Assembly: GCA_963716125.1 (NCBI GenBank)
Contig: OY970294.1
Span: 620,001-684,000 of the forward strand
DNA from: Acidiluteibacter sp963716125
GTDB taxonomy: Bacteria > Bacteroidota > Bacteroidia > Flavobacteriales_E > Vicingaceae
DNA length: 64,000 bases
Direction of reading: 5' to 3'
This document shows, one piece after another, positions 19,004 through 27,765 of this stretch. Under the pieces are notes generated by a model, which worked only from the letters and a program-made list of their open reading frames with translations, was not told the DNA's origin and made no database searches. A program made the position numbers and the translations under genes. How positions within the stretch are numbered: the first letter of the stretch is position 1; the number at the start of each line of letters is the position of its first letter.

Positions 19004-19107
19004 GTTCTCGCACGATTGCATCGCGTGATTAATTGGATATAAATTTAACTCTGCTAGAATAATAATTTCTGCATATAGTTAAATACGCGATGCAATCGCT
19101 CTGTAAC
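19004..19107. repeat. Module C, copy 1, with terminal inverted arms
   Basis: About 80 bases are shared with 21654-21734. Copy 1 is also bounded by inverted arms: CGATTGCATCGCGT on the left (within 19004-19026) and its reverse complement on the right (within 19085-19107), giving a MITE/REP-like structure of about 104 bases. It ends 56 bases before the Fic start. Confidence 0.85.
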
Positions 19108-19163
19108 AGAAAAAGTACTAAAAATTTGTTGTTACTTTGTAATTGGATAAAATTGGATACAAA

Positions 19164-20240
19164 ATGGATATACCCAAAAATATAAGTGATAAATTGAACT
19201 TTGAAGGTATTGTATATCAACAAATCATGAAACAGTTGAGTGTTATTGACAGTTTTAAAGGAAGTTGGGCAACCATAGAGTTGAAAGATAGTAAGCATTT
19301 AAAAGAGCTTCGAAAAATAGCAACTATTGAAAGTATTGGATCATCTACAAGAATAGAAGGTGCAACTTTAAGTAATGAAGAAGTAGAGAAGCTATTAAAG
19401 TCTGTAAAAATCACAAAACTAGAAAACAGAGAACAACAAGAAGTCGTTGGTTATTATGAAACTTTACTAATAATATTAGAGAACTATCAGGATATAGAAA
19501 TTACTGAAAGATACATTCATCAATTGCACAGTATTTTATTAAAACACAGTAATAAAGATCAGAAACATAAAGGTAAATATAAAACACTATCTAATCAAGT
19601 TGTAGCAAATTACCCAGACGGAACAAGACGCACAATTTTTAAAACAACGGATCCTGCATTGACAGCCATAGAAATGGAAGCTTTATTATTTTGGTTAAAA
19701 AAGCGATTAGGCAAATCTGACATGCATCCTGTAATCACAACAGCAGCTTTTATTTATGAGTTTTTGTCCACTCATCCTTATCAAGATGGGAATGGACGAT
19801 TATCCAGATTATTAACCACTTTGTTATTGCTGAAACAAGGTTATGAATTTACACAGTATGTTTCATTTGAACATATTATTGAAGAACGAAAAGAAGCTTA
19901 TTATCGTGCTTTGATGGAAGGGCAGAAAAACCGTTATCAATCATCCGAAAGTATGGAGAAATGGATATTGTTCTTTTTAGAAAGTTTAGTAGAATTAATT
20001 AATCGATTAGAGGCTAAATACAAGACTTACAGCAAGTTGAAAGTAGTTTTAAATGAGAGACAACAACACATAATTGCCTTTTTGAAAGAGCAGCAATCTG
20101 CTAAGATTAAAGACATTGAAAAAGGATTAGGAATCTACTCTCGAAATACTATCAAAAAAGATTTAGCTTATTTTGTTAATGAAGGAGTTATTATAAAAAT
20201 GGGAGCGGGAAGGGGAGTCGAATACCATTTTAAAAAATAG
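19164..20240 (+). CDS. Fic family protein (AMPylase-type) with N-terminal inhibitory motif
   Basis: This 358-residue protein has an N-terminal Fic_N region, the self-inhibition motif SSTRIEG (about residues 59-65; S/TxxxE(G/N) class II), the Fic core and the active-site HPYQDGNGRLSR (about 204-215), then a C-terminal winged helix (LNERQQHIIAFLKE to the end) able to bind DNA. The family transfers AMP or another nucleotide to Ser/Thr/Tyr side chains of proteins. ATG at 19164 was preferred to the TTG at 19143. It stands alone between module C1 and module B1, so it looks like cargo of the repeat-rich island. Confidence 0.92.
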   Translation: MDIPKNISDKLNFEGIVYQQIMKQLSVIDSFKGSWATIELKDSKHLKELRKIATIESIGSSTRIEGATLSNEEVEKLLKSVKITKLENREQQEVVGYYETLLIILENYQDIEITERYIHQLHSILLKHSNKDQKHKGKYKTLSNQVVANYPDGTRRTIFKTTDPALTAIEMEALLFWLKKRLGKSDMHPVITTAAFIYEFLSTHPYQDGNGRLSRLLTTLLLLKQGYEFTQYVSFEHIIEERKEAYYRALMEGQKNRYQSSESMEKWILFFLESLVELINRLEAKYKTYSKLKVVLNERQQHIIAFLKEQQSAKIKDIEKGLGIYSRNTIKKDLAYFVNEGVIIKMGAGRGVEYHFKK

Positions 20241-20274
20241 AATCATTGAACTTATATTTTCTGCTAATAAATTG

Positions 20275-20410
20275 GTTCGCGCGGACGTCTTCGTCCGTGA
20301 AAGTATTTTTGCAGGACTTTTAGTCCGTTATTATGCTTATTTACTTAAAAAACATCATTTTACAATCATGCGGTAGTGGAGAAATAGCAGAAAATTAACT
20401 TCCTGAATAA
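20275..20410. repeat. Module B, copy 1
   Basis: This 136-base block recurs at 21501-21636 with about three substitutions. It contains two small hairpins: CGGACG-TCTT-CGTCCG, and GGAC-TTTTA-GTCC. It begins 34 bases after the Fic stop. Confidence 0.9.
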
Positions 20411-20501
20411 TCGGACAGGCAGGATTTTTGAACTTGAAAATTTCTGCTCCTACCTAAATAATTTGCTACCTAAATTAACTAATTCATTGATACAAAATAG
20501 A

Positions 20502-20509
20502 TATCTTTG
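20502..20509 (+). promoter_or_regulatory. Candidate -7 promoter box for the orphan toxin/immunity pair
   Basis: TATCTTTG fits the TAnnTTTG consensus and lies 44 bases before the ATG at 20553. No convincing -33 box is seen. Confidence 0.35.
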
Positions 20510-20547
20510 AGTAAAAAATTTAACTAAATTGTTTTTTGAATTTTAAC

Positions 20548-20570
20548 ACGCGATGCAATCGCGCGGGAAC
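20548..20570. repeat. Isolated arm of module C (inverted)
   Basis: The sequence ACGCGATGCAATCGCG followed by CGGGAAC is the reverse complement of the left end of module C, as in copies 1 and 2. It overlaps the ATG and first codons of the next gene. Confidence 0.75.
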
Positions 20571-20885
20571 GGAGAGGAAGGAGAAAAGGCAGTAATAGAT
20601 AAAACGGGAAAAATCCCAAATGTTGATGCGGCAGGTAATCCTAAGAATATTTACATAACAGATAAGAATTATAAAACTGCAGGAAGAGCAAAGACGCATA
20701 ACCAATTACCAAATAAACCTTCTTATAAGGTAGAGATTGATCCTAGTGTGGTTGGACCAACTGAATTTAAAAAAGTTAATTCCTGGGATAATCCTGATTG
20801 GGGTCTTGGAGGCGGTAATGAGGCTATTAAAACAGATCCAATTCCTGTTGATAAGTCAAAAATCACTAAATTAAAAGTAGGATAA
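20553..20885 (+). CDS. Orphan polymorphic-toxin C-terminal fragment (hypothetical)
   Basis: These 110 residues have no signal peptide and no Rhs core. The N-terminal codons (MQSRGNGE) are encoded by a module C arm, so the start is supplied by the repeat. Residues about 10-40 (VIDKTGKIPNVDAAGNPKNI) look like the linker seen after Rhs cores, and the remainder (YKVEIDPSVVG, NSWDNPDWGLGGGNEAIKT) like a small toxin tip. The next gene starts on the base after its stop, as in toxin/immunity pairs. I do not recognise the toxin family. It may be inactive. Confidence 0.55.
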   Translation: MQSRGNGEEGEKAVIDKTGKIPNVDAAGNPKNIYITDKNYKTAGRAKTHNQLPNKPSYKVEIDPSVVGPTEFKKVNSWDNPDWGLGGGNEAIKTDPIPVDKSKITKLKVG

Positions 20886-21338
20886 ATGAAATTTCCAGAA
20901 AATATTAATATTGAATTTCATAGTGTTTTAGAAATCTATGAAGATATTATTTGCTCAATTACGTTTCAGACTTTTGAAAAGAATGACTTCTCTATCGGTT
21001 TCTTCAATGTAGAAAAAGATGGTAGACTAAATATTAGAAAGAAAAGAATCTTGCCCGAAATAAAGGAGTCTGTAGATATGTTTAATTCTGACTACATGGA
21101 CAGTGCGGATAATTTTACTGGGACTTTAGAAATTACATTTGAAACGAACAAACAATTATATGATAGACTTAAAAGGATAAATGAGTTTTTCCCCAAAAAT
21201 ATGAATAAGCTAGTACCATATTTTAAAGAGACAACAAATAATAAAGTAATGTCAAAATGTTCAATAAGAGTTAGTATTGAGGATAATATTGATATAAAAT
21301 TACCTAGGTCTTTATTTTGCGATATTACAGCTAATTAA
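20886..21338 (+). CDS. Hypothetical cytoplasmic protein, probable immunity partner
   Basis: This 150-residue protein has no signal or membrane helix and an acidic, beta-rich sequence (MKFPENINIEFHSVLEIYED start, C-terminal SIRVSIEDNIDIKLPRSLF). It begins immediately after the orphan toxin-like gene, with no gap. Size, strand and abutting position fit an immunity protein. No family recognised. Confidence 0.6.
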   Translation: MKFPENINIEFHSVLEIYEDIICSITFQTFEKNDFSIGFFNVEKDGRLNIRKKRILPEIKESVDMFNSDYMDSADNFTGTLEITFETNKQLYDRLKRINEFFPKNMNKLVPYFKETTNNKVMSKCSIRVSIEDNIDIKLPRSLFCDITAN

Positions 21339-21369
21339 TATGGTATGCATGAAGAAGTCTCAGGTCCAC

Positions 21370-21496
21370 GGATGTTCTAAAAAAGCAGGATGTGTTCCGC
21401 AGTGGTTTTCAACCCTGCGGCAAAACAAGTGCAATCCTACAGCATAATAAAGAAAAGAGAAAGCCAACTTTAGGGTTGATTTTTTTTATGAGGTAA
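21370..21496. repeat. Module A, copy 2
   Basis: This is the second copy of the 127-base module A, about 96% identical to 18868-18994. It begins 31 bases after the immunity-like gene and is followed directly by module B copy 2. Confidence 0.9.
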
Positions 21497-21500
21497 ATCC

Positions 21501-21636
21501 GTTCGCGCGGACGTCTTCGTCCGTGAAAGTATTTTTGCAGGACTTTTAGTCCGTTATTAGACTTATTTACTTTAAAAACATCATTTTACAATCATGCGGT
21601 AGTGGAGAAATAGCAGAAAATTAACTTCCTGAATAA
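21501..21636. repeat. Module B, copy 2
   Basis: This is the second copy of the 136-base module B, about 98% identical to 20275-20410, including both hairpins. Confidence 0.9.
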
Positions 21637-21653
21637 CCTGACATAAATCCCAG

Positions 21654-21734
21654 GTTCGCGCGCGATTGCATCGTGTGATTAATTGTTATAAATTTAACTC
21701 TTCAAGAATAATAATTTCTGTAAATAGTTAAATA
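21654..21734. repeat. Module C, copy 2
   Basis: It starts GTTCGCGCGCGATTGCATCG and matches module C copy 1 over about 80 bases with several substitutions. It lacks the right inverted arm. With A2 and B2 it forms the only complete A-B-C series here (21370-21734). The 438 bases between 21338 and 21777 hold nothing else I can identify. Confidence 0.85.
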
Positions 21735-21776
21735 ATTCACTTTTTTAAATTAATCCATTAATTTAAAAAGTACTTA

Positions 21777-22511
21777 TTATTCCAAGTTCAATCGCTCATT
21801 TAAATCTTTTACGATTGCAGAAATAACAACTTTAAAATTTTCTGAATTAGCATCTGCCATAGAAGTGGCAAAGCCTTGAATCAATTTTTTATTGCTTTTG
21901 TAGCCTGTTTTTAAAACACCAATAGTTCTGCCCGAATGAAAGTCGCCTGCATGGATTTTTTCTCCGTTTTTTAATAACTCATAGCTAACTGCTAAGTTAG
22001 TTTGTGCTGGCCCTGCAAAATCACCAAAGGTATATACATAAAAGAAGAGGGCAAAAACTGCTGTACCTTTGCTTACGTAAGGGCCAACTGCGGAAATAGT
22101 ATCTATCGAAAATATCAATTGATAATTGTCTCCAATATTGTCTAAACTATAATTGCCTGATCTTTCAGATTCTTTTGTGAAGTTCTCTCTAAATGCTTTC
22201 TCCCAACTTTGACTGTACATAGACTCACCTTGATAGCACATCTTTTTAGATTCCCATACATTTACAAAAACCAATGGGATTACCCATGCGCTCTGTTTTG
22301 AAACACTTGTATATTTAGGAATTGAATTGGATATATTTATTTCTTTTATTGCGATAGAAGCTGTTAAAGTTTTTTCACCTTTTTCAGAGTCCATTATGTA
22401 GCTAATTGACTGTTGGTTTACTTCCAAATTTTCAACAATCTTTTTTGTTGATGTACAGCTAGTAGCAATCAAGAGAACAGCCCCTAATAATAGTTTGCTT
22501 AATAATTTCAT
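21777..22511 (-). CDS. Predicted lipoprotein, function unknown
   Basis: This 244-residue protein has a lipoprotein signal ending in the lipobox ATSC (Cys about 19). The mature part is beta-rich with no recognised motif; a hydrophobic stretch GTAVFALFFYVYTFGDF lies near residue 147. Its ATG overlaps the stop of the upstream gene by 4 bases (ATGA), so the two are a translationally coupled pair. Function not recognised. Confidence 0.7.
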   Translation of the reverse strand: MKLLSKLLLGAVLLIATSCTSTKKIVENLEVNQQSISYIMDSEKGEKTLTASIAIKEINISNSIPKYTSVSKQSAWVIPLVFVNVWESKKMCYQGESMYSQSWEKAFRENFTKESERSGNYSLDNIGDNYQLIFSIDTISAVGPYVSKGTAVFALFFYVYTFGDFAGPAQTNLAVSYELLKNGEKIHAGDFHSGRTIGVLKTGYKSNKKLIQGFATSMADANSENFKVVISAIVKDLNERLNLE

Positions 22512-23062
22512 CTATTATATCTTATATATTTTATTCGGTATTTAACTAATTCTTTTTGATAATCTTCTGTTGCCTTATCATACGCCATCTGATACTTACT
22601 AACCAAATTATCTATGTCAGTGGAAGATTTTATTTCAAATTTACAATCTGCAGTAAGTAAATATTTAAGGAATAAATAGCTTTCTTCATTATATTGGTCA
22701 AACTCATTAATGGCTTGTTGATACAATTGTTTGGATAAATAAAAAAGACCTTTATAAAAATGATGAACTTGTAATGATTCGTCGTGTTTTTGGAAAAATT
22801 CAACAATATCTTTATCCTTATTTCGATCAATCAAAAAAACAATATTTGAAGTTTTAGTAGCTTCATCAGCCAAATAATAATCATCTTTTTTTGGTTTTTC
22901 AATTTTATCGAAGATGATGTACCTTCTCACAATGCTTTTAATAGCCGAAATATTTCTTTGATAATTAGTTTTATCAATTATATAATATTGTTCTTTAAAG
23001 TTGGCTGAAATAAAAGTTCCAAAAAGAAAGGTAAGAAGAAGAATATGAATAAGCTTTTTCAA
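22508..23062 (-). CDS. Exported hypothetical protein with a TPR-like helical region
   Basis: This 184-residue protein has a signal peptide (MKKLIHILLLTFLFGTFISA). The segment HHFYKGLFYLSKQLYQQAIN with EFDQYNEESYLFLKYLLTA looks like one or two tetratricopeptide-like helix pairs. It is the first gene of a pair with the lipoprotein and is divergent from tonB, with 235 bases between. Confidence 0.65.
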   Translation of the reverse strand: MKKLIHILLLTFLFGTFISANFKEQYYIIDKTNYQRNISAIKSIVRRYIIFDKIEKPKKDDYYLADEATKTSNIVFLIDRNKDKDIVEFFQKHDESLQVHHFYKGLFYLSKQLYQQAINEFDQYNEESYLFLKYLLTADCKFEIKSSTDIDNLVSKYQMAYDKATEDYQKELVKYRIKYIRYNR

Positions 23063-23297
23063 TGATAATATTTAATCATCCAAAAATATACAGTATAGTT
23101 CAATAATTTATCTATTGCACTGAAAAATATAACTATTTTCAATCAAAAAGTAAACTTTCTGTTAATGAAGTATTCTTCACTCTTATTTATTGCATTTATA
23201 ATCTTTACAATAATTAAAATATAATTACGTTAATTAACAAACCAACACCTCCCAATCATGATAAAATAGTACGTATTCACCTTTAATATTTTGTACT

Positions 23298-24020
23298 ATG
23301 GAAATTAAAAAAAGTCCCAAAAAGAATTTGGAAAGCAAAAAGTCAATGTTTTTTCAAATAGGTTTAGTCTTAACTCTAGGAGCTGTATTAGCAGCCTTTC
23401 AATACAAAACTCCTTACACCATTGTAACATCTAAAACGTATGATTATGCTGATATCATCGATGAAGATATTCCAATTACTGTTTTTAAAAGTGTAAAGCC
23501 GATTCCTCCGCTTCCAAAACCACCAACAACTGAGGTAATAAAAGTGGTGGATAATAATAAGCCAACCGAGGTGGATAAGCCTGATGATAAGCCCATTATT
23601 ATTGATAAGCCGCCAATTGTAATTTTTAATTCGCCAATAGATGATACACCTGACGATTTTCCACCGAGCGCTATTGTTGAGTTGATGCCTGCTTTTCCCG
23701 GTTGTGAAGATTTGCGAGGAGCAGAAAGAGATAATTGTACTGCTTCTAAGATGACGGCATACATTGGAGAAAATATAAATTTTCCGCCTCAAGCTAGGGA
23801 AATGGATATTAAAGGAACTGCTTATGTTTATTTTGTAATAGACAAAAAAGGGAAAGTTACTGATGCTAAGATAATGAGAGGGGTAGCAGGAGGCAAAATG
23901 TTAGATAAGGAAGCCTTAAGAGTGGTAGAAAGCATGCCTACTTTTACTCCTGGTGAGCAAATGGGAAGAACGGCTAGTGTAATTTACAGAATTCCTATAA
24001 AATTTGATATAAAAGAATAA
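23298..24020 (+). CDS. Energy transducer TonB
   Basis: This 240-residue protein has one N-terminal transmembrane helix (about 19-35), a proline/lysine/aspartate-rich periplasmic stretch (PIPPLPKPPTTEV; DKPDDKPIIIDKPP), and a C-terminal TonB domain (about 150-240) with FPPQAREMDIKGTAYVYFVI and the ending YRIPIKFDIKE. It carries proton-motive energy from ExbB/ExbD to outer-membrane receptors. No exbBD or receptor gene lies beside it. A strong bidirectional terminator follows. Confidence 0.93.
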   Translation: MEIKKSPKKNLESKKSMFFQIGLVLTLGAVLAAFQYKTPYTIVTSKTYDYADIIDEDIPITVFKSVKPIPPLPKPPTTEVIKVVDNNKPTEVDKPDDKPIIIDKPPIVIFNSPIDDTPDDFPPSAIVELMPAFPGCEDLRGAERDNCTASKMTAYIGENINFPPQAREMDIKGTAYVYFVIDKKGKVTDAKIMRGVAGGKMLDKEALRVVESMPTFTPGEQMGRTASVIYRIPIKFDIKE

Positions 24021-24032
24021 TCTTAAAAAAAA

Positions 24033-24060
24033 TAGATGGTTATAAAACTATAACCATCTA
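24033..24060. terminator. Bidirectional intrinsic terminator
   Basis: A perfect 12-base-pair stem (24033-24044 with 24049-24060) has the 4-base loop AAAC. An A-run precedes it and a T-run follows, so it can stop tonB on the plus strand and the 24066-29859 genes on the minus strand. Confidence 0.85.
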
Positions 24061-24065
24061 ATTTT

Positions 24066-24845
24066 TTATTTGCCTGGTTCTTGAACTGGAAAATTGGCTG
24101 CAAAATAATTTTTCCATGAATAGTAATTCAAATTTCCATAAATAGTCAATAACACGTTATAAGTTGATTCTATCACTTTTTTTCTATCCTCTCCATTTTG
24201 CATATCAACAATTAACTTTATTTGGTCTTTAATTTCTTCATTGGATGAATTAAACGCTTTAAATTCTATTTCTTTTACAAACTCACCTGAAGCGCCATCA
24301 ACTCTATAAATGATTAAATCTTTCTGTTTTTCGTCCTCACTAAATATATCAGTAGGCACCACTTTCATATTGTACTGCTCAAACTCTAATTTTGATTTCT
24401 GTTCATTTTCATCTACGGCAACGTAAAGTATATTGTCTATAAAATCTTCTTCGTTTTCTTTTAGTTTAAAATCCTCTTCTGTATTGAAAAATAGATAACT
24501 TTTTCCTCCAAAATAATCACCCACTTTTAAATAGGTACTATCATTTTTACCTCTAGAAGCTATTTGTTGACGATCATAAGCTTCTTCAAATAGATCAGAA
24601 ACCTTCCCTGATTTTTTATTTTTGATGGGTCTAAAATAGAGTTTATTGGAGCCATCATATAATAAACAACTCAAATCGTAATTGGAATAGGATATCTGTT
24701 CTTCAGTAGAAACTGGATCTCCCATTTTAAAATTTCTATTCTCTTTTACAGAATAAATATCTCCAGTTATGTGAACCACTTTAAGATTTTGAGATATAAC
24801 TAAACCGCTAATGGCTAAGGCAAAAATTAAGATTATTGTTTTCAT
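24066..24845 (-). CDS. Exported hypothetical protein linked to the WD40-caspase
   Basis: This 259-residue protein has a signal peptide (MKTIILIFALAISGLVIS). The N-terminal part (VVHITGDIYSVKE, FKMGDPVSTEEQISYSNYD) resembles FecR-like or SH3-like domains that sense envelope state in other Bacteroidota proteins. The rest is acidic and helical. It follows the caspase gene by 2 bases and ends at a strong terminator, so it is the last gene of that operon. Function unknown. Confidence 0.65.
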   Translation of the reverse strand: MKTIILIFALAISGLVISQNLKVVHITGDIYSVKENRNFKMGDPVSTEEQISYSNYDLSCLLYDGSNKLYFRPIKNKKSGKVSDLFEEAYDRQQIASRGKNDSTYLKVGDYFGGKSYLFFNTEEDFKLKENEEDFIDNILYVAVDENEQKSKLEFEQYNMKVVPTDIFSEDEKQKDLIIYRVDGASGEFVKEIEFKAFNSSNEEIKDQIKLIVDMQNGEDRKKVIESTYNVLLTIYGNLNYYSWKNYFAANFPVQEPGK

Positions 24846-24847
24846 CT

Positions 24848-26845
24848 TTATTTATTTTTAATTTTAAATACAAATTCTCCACCCTCATCTCCAAGGCCAC
24901 TTAGTGGGTTTCCAATAGGAGATTGATTGGTTTCATTTGCTACATTTATTTTAACATATTGTACAATCTCTGATACAGAGAATTCTTCTTTCTTGTTTTT
25001 TTCTAAATATTCTACCAAATATTTATTGAATGGACTATGCTCACCTGAAGCGCCATCTGAAACATATTCTAATCTGCCAGAAGCCAATCCCCATCGAGAT
25101 TTGTATTTGCCAACATTATCCGTATAGCCTCTATTGGTGCTATTAAATAAGGAGCCTGAAAAACAAGCATCTGCAACTAAAAATAAATGCTTGCAGTTTA
25201 CTTTTTTCATTAATTGTATCATAAAGCTGTTCGGCAGGTAGTCTCCATCTTGTCCTTTTTTAGCATCTACAGGTATCCAATAGCCCTCACCTAAAGTGGC
25301 ATCGAAATAACCGTGGCCTGAAAAGTAAATGATCACATTATCATTTGGTCCAACGTTGGTTATCAAATTTTTAAAACCATCAATAACTCCTTGTCGAGTA
25401 GCCAAACTATCTTTTACTTCTATTATATTGGTTGATTCGAAACCGTATTTTTTGTTCAAAACATTCGCTAAGTTTTCAGCATCTGAAACAGCATTTCCCA
25501 ATACTGGCCAATATTTGTATTGGTCAATGGAGATAATCAATAAATGATTTTTTCTTTCTAAAGTAAGATCTTCTAAATTAAATTCCTTTCGGATAATATT
25601 AATTTTTTTAATAGAAGTATTATTATTGATATCTGTAGACTCTATAACCACATAATTTTCACCAATTGCTAAATTTATTTTTATATCAAAATCTCCAGTT
25701 GCAGATAATTCAGCCTTTTGCCCATTTACCTTAACCTCTTTAATTCCCATGTTGTCAATAACTAAGCCTTGTAAATTAATTTCATTTACTGTTACTGAAA
25801 TGCGATCTTTAGGTATCTTGGGGTTAGTTAAAATTACTTGCGGTGGAGTTTTGTCTGATTTATCTTTAAAATCTATAATAGGAGAAATGTTTAGTGCAGA
25901 AGCATTCCACAATTCAACTTTTTTATCATCGTAACCGGCTACAGCAAGAATTTTTCCCGATGGATCTAATTTTACTGATGAAAGTGCTCCCCTGCCTTTT
26001 ACTTTCTTTTTAAACATGATAGATTTGTTTTCCAAAATCCACAATTCAAACTCAAATAAATTAGTGCTCGCTAAATATTTGCCATCCCAAGAAAAGGAAA
26101 GGTTTTCGTATTGCTTTTTACCTGATTTATAATTGAGCTTGTATAAAATATACTGCAGACTTTCATCCGTATAATAAATATTATCTTTTTTATCAGAATA
26201 GGCTAAAGATTTTCCATTTTTTGAAAGTGCAAAATCAACCAATCTATATTTAAGTTCAATAGTTCTATCTATTTGTTTTGTAGCTAGATTATATTCAATT
26301 ATCTTTTTGTTTAAAGCAATCCATAGTTTTTCTGTTGAACTATTATATTCAGCATCAATAATTTCTTCTTTTACGTTAATTTGAGTAGTATCTTCATCTA
26401 AAAATAAAATAATTTGGTTTCCTGCTATTAATCCAGCCCCTATTTCATCGTCTTCATATTTAAATATTTTTTTAATAGCACCATTAATATTGTCAAATTT
26501 TTTGTTGTAGATATACTTATTACTGTCCAAATCGTAAACAGAAAACTCTTTAATAGAAAATCCTAAAAAATTTCTACCTGAAATTAGAAGCTTAGCAGGA
26601 GATAAAAATGAAATTTGGTTGGTGTAGTAATAAGGAGTTTTAAAAACTTTTATGGGTGATTCTGCCTGTTTTAAAAAAACTTCTATTTTATTTCCTGAAG
26701 AAACTGCAATTAATTTTCCATCGGGTGAAAATTCCATTGCTGCAATCTTCCCACTTTTAATTTTCATCTCTTGACTCAGTATGACCTGCGAAAAAATAGA
26801 GGTAGAAAAACTAATTAGCAATATGAATAGAAATATGTTTTTCAT
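24848..26845 (-). CDS. WD40-repeat protein with C-terminal caspase-like (C14) peptidase
   Basis: This 665-residue exported protein has a signal peptide, WD40-type beta-propeller strands (about 20-320; for example MEFSPDGKLIAVSSGNKIEV), an Ig-like domain (about 330-420), and a caspase-fold peptidase (about 430-665). The catalytic dyad is His in FSGHG (about 509) and Cys in VADACFSGS (about 558). Caspase-like proteases cut after Arg/Lys or Asp depending on subtype; the specificity cannot be read here. It lies 1 base after the beta-barrel gene and 2 bases before the exported protein. Its export puts protease activity in the periplasm or on the surface. Confidence 0.9.
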   Translation of the reverse strand: MKNIFLFILLISFSTSIFSQVILSQEMKIKSGKIAAMEFSPDGKLIAVSSGNKIEVFLKQAESPIKVFKTPYYYTNQISFLSPAKLLISGRNFLGFSIKEFSVYDLDSNKYIYNKKFDNINGAIKKIFKYEDDEIGAGLIAGNQIILFLDEDTTQINVKEEIIDAEYNSSTEKLWIALNKKIIEYNLATKQIDRTIELKYRLVDFALSKNGKSLAYSDKKDNIYYTDESLQYILYKLNYKSGKKQYENLSFSWDGKYLASTNLFEFELWILENKSIMFKKKVKGRGALSSVKLDPSGKILAVAGYDDKKVELWNASALNISPIIDFKDKSDKTPPQVILTNPKIPKDRISVTVNEINLQGLVIDNMGIKEVKVNGQKAELSATGDFDIKINLAIGENYVVIESTDINNNTSIKKINIIRKEFNLEDLTLERKNHLLIISIDQYKYWPVLGNAVSDAENLANVLNKKYGFESTNIIEVKDSLATRQGVIDGFKNLITNVGPNDNVIIYFSGHGYFDATLGEGYWIPVDAKKGQDGDYLPNSFMIQLMKKVNCKHLFLVADACFSGSLFNSTNRGYTDNVGKYKSRWGLASGRLEYVSDGASGEHSPFNKYLVEYLEKNKKEEFSVSEIVQYVKINVANETNQSPIGNPLSGLGDEGGEFVFKIKNK

Positions 26846-26846
26846 T

Positions 26847-27560
26847 TTAATAGATTCTATAAATTAAACCAATTTCAAAATGATATGGTTTGTAAGTTTT
26901 ATAAGCGATGGAATTATTTTTAAAATTAAAATTGGTGTCATCCCTATAGATTTTAAAATCAGCATCATTAACTGTAACTAAATCAGGTGAAAATAAAATC
27001 TTACTCGCACTTGCAAATACCGAAAGACGGCTATTTAATTTGTGCAATATACCAACTTCGGCATTTAAAAAAATGCCTGTATTGTCAGGCAAATAGTTTA
27101 AAAAGTTATTAATGGAATTTTTGTAAGGTTCATCAAATTTACTACTTACTTCATTTATCCTAGTTTGATAACCAATGGTTGAAGCTAGATAGGGAGAAAA
27201 ACTATTATTGGTAAAAAAATTATATTTGAATCGAGCTCCTAATTGGAGATCAAAAATCTCAACTTTAGTCACAATGTTTGAATAGTCAATTATTTTTAAA
27301 GGGCTATTTTGAACAGTGTCATACTGATAGATATTATTATATTCGCTTCCATAAGATTGATAAAGTAATCTTGAAGTTAAACCGACTGAAAAATTATTAG
27401 TGATGTTATAATCTAATTTTAAGGTAAGACCTTTTTCATTATTTTGACCCAAACCAAATACTCCACCAAATGTAAGATCTACTCTATTAGTTGATTGAGC
27501 AAAGCTCAATAGATTAATGGAAAGTAATATAAAAAGTAATTTTATCCCTTTTAATTTCAT
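26847..27560 (-). CDS. Outer membrane beta-barrel protein
   Basis: This 237-residue protein has a signal peptide (MKLKGIKLLFILLSINLLSFA). It has alternating amphipathic strands (LTLKLDYNITNNFSVGLTSR, LQLGARFKYNFF, FSPYLASTIGYQTRI) and a final strand FEIGLIYRIY ending in an aromatic residue, as in OmpA/OmpX-like or porin-family small barrels. First gene of the caspase operon, 1 base from it. Confidence 0.8.
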   Translation of the reverse strand: MKLKGIKLLFILLSINLLSFAQSTNRVDLTFGGVFGLGQNNEKGLTLKLDYNITNNFSVGLTSRLLYQSYGSEYNNIYQYDTVQNSPLKIIDYSNIVTKVEIFDLQLGARFKYNFFTNNSFSPYLASTIGYQTRINEVSSKFDEPYKNSINNFLNYLPDNTGIFLNAEVGILHKLNSRLSVFASASKILFSPDLVTVNDADFKIYRDDTNFNFKNNSIAYKTYKPYHFEIGLIYRIY

Positions 27561-27765
27561 TGTGGGTGGGTTGCAGCGTTAGAAATATAATGTTAAATTA
27601 TTAGTGAACCTATAAGTTGTAAAGATTCATTTTATTTCTTGTAATTTATATACTAAGTTAATTGATTATTTTAAATTTCTCAATTATAATTTTATACGAG
27701 AATTATTTGTTTAGGTTATTGTTGTTGTCCCTTCAGGACTAGACCAATTTATTTTTGTTAAGTAA

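Noticed and set aside
23388..23792. Frame of 134 codons opposite tonB
   Set aside because: It is a shadow of the tonB proline/lysine-rich region.
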